Shown here in pieces: positions 5,474-5,505 of a stretch of DNA of 5,505 nucleotides. Location: the NCBI GenBank assembly GCA_025362765.1, contig JANYFI010000763.1, positions 1 through 5,505 on the forward strand, given 5' to 3'. Below the pieces are notes generated by a model. That model did not search any database and was not told the DNA's origin. It saw only the letters and a list, made by a program, of their open reading frames with translations. The stretch comes from Ferruginibacter sp. GTDB lineage: Bacteria > Bacteroidota > Bacteroidia > Chitinophagales > Chitinophagaceae. A program made the position numbers and the translations under genes. Position 1 is the stretch's first letter; every line of letters starts with the position of its first letter.

Positions 5474-5505
5474 TTAGGCTAATAAAAATAGGATAGTTAC
5501 TTTTG
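5474..5505 (+). promoter_or_regulatory. Bacteroidota-type promoter P2 at the window edge
   Basis: TACTTTTG at 5498-5505 is an exact TAnnTTTG match ending on the last base. TTAG at 5474-5477 lies exactly 20 bp upstream in the -33 position. A/T tracts at 5441-5473, including the inverted arms AAAGAAA (5441-5447) and TTTCTTT (5458-5464), could act as an UP element. Its transcription start lies outside the window, so the target gene is not visible; it is tandem with P1 about 127 bp upstream. Confidence 0.6.

Overview
The window looks like a chromosomal housekeeping segment from a member of the Bacteroidota, most likely a Chitinophagaceae/Sphingobacteriia-type organism. This rests on three things seen here: AT-leaning DNA; start regions that mostly lack a strong Shine-Dalgarno but carry promoter boxes of the Bacteroidota type (-7 TAnnTTTG); and protein variants typical of the phylum, such as the C-terminal part of AroE. 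The lineage is inferred from the sequence only.

Layout, left to right. (1) Positions 1-717 (+) hold the 3' part of a tetratricopeptide-repeat (TPR) protein whose start lies outside the window. (2) After an 82-bp gap with a good Bacteroidota promoter come a ComA-family phosphosulfolactate synthase (800-1561, +) and, 7 bp later, shikimate dehydrogenase aroE (1569-2312, +), a probable two-gene operon. (3) On the minus strand, read right to left from 3952, are a small protein that I interpret as a divergent HolD/psi-like DNA polymerase III accessory subunit (3952-3452), the house-cleaning nucleotide pyrophosphatase rdgB (3447-2863), and a hot-dog acyl-CoA thioesterase (2746-2306). The thioesterase gene ends inside the end of aroE (tail-to-tail overlap of 7 bp). 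(4) ilvE, a branched-chain aminotransferase (4002-5066, +), diverges from the psi-like gene across only 49 bp. (5) The last 439 bp (5067-5505) contain no convincing gene. They hold a strong stem-loop that probably ends ilvE transcription, then a very AT-rich stretch with two tandem Bacteroidota-type promoters. The second of these ends exactly at the window edge. A short CCC/GGG hairpin and a GTCTTT-like boxA-type motif after the first promoter suggest the leader of an rRNA operon lying just to the right.

Functionally these are mostly core genes: aromatic amino acid synthesis (aroE), branched-chain amino acid synthesis (ilvE), nucleotide pool sanitation (rdgB), and possibly replication (psi-like). 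The two most interesting points are the psi-like protein, because psi is known mainly from Proteobacteria, and a phosphosulfolactate synthase without visible coenzyme M genes, whose product in this phylum is unclear. No CRISPR array, tRNA, insertion sequence or phage gene was seen, and I see no previously undescribed system that can be defended from this sequence alone.
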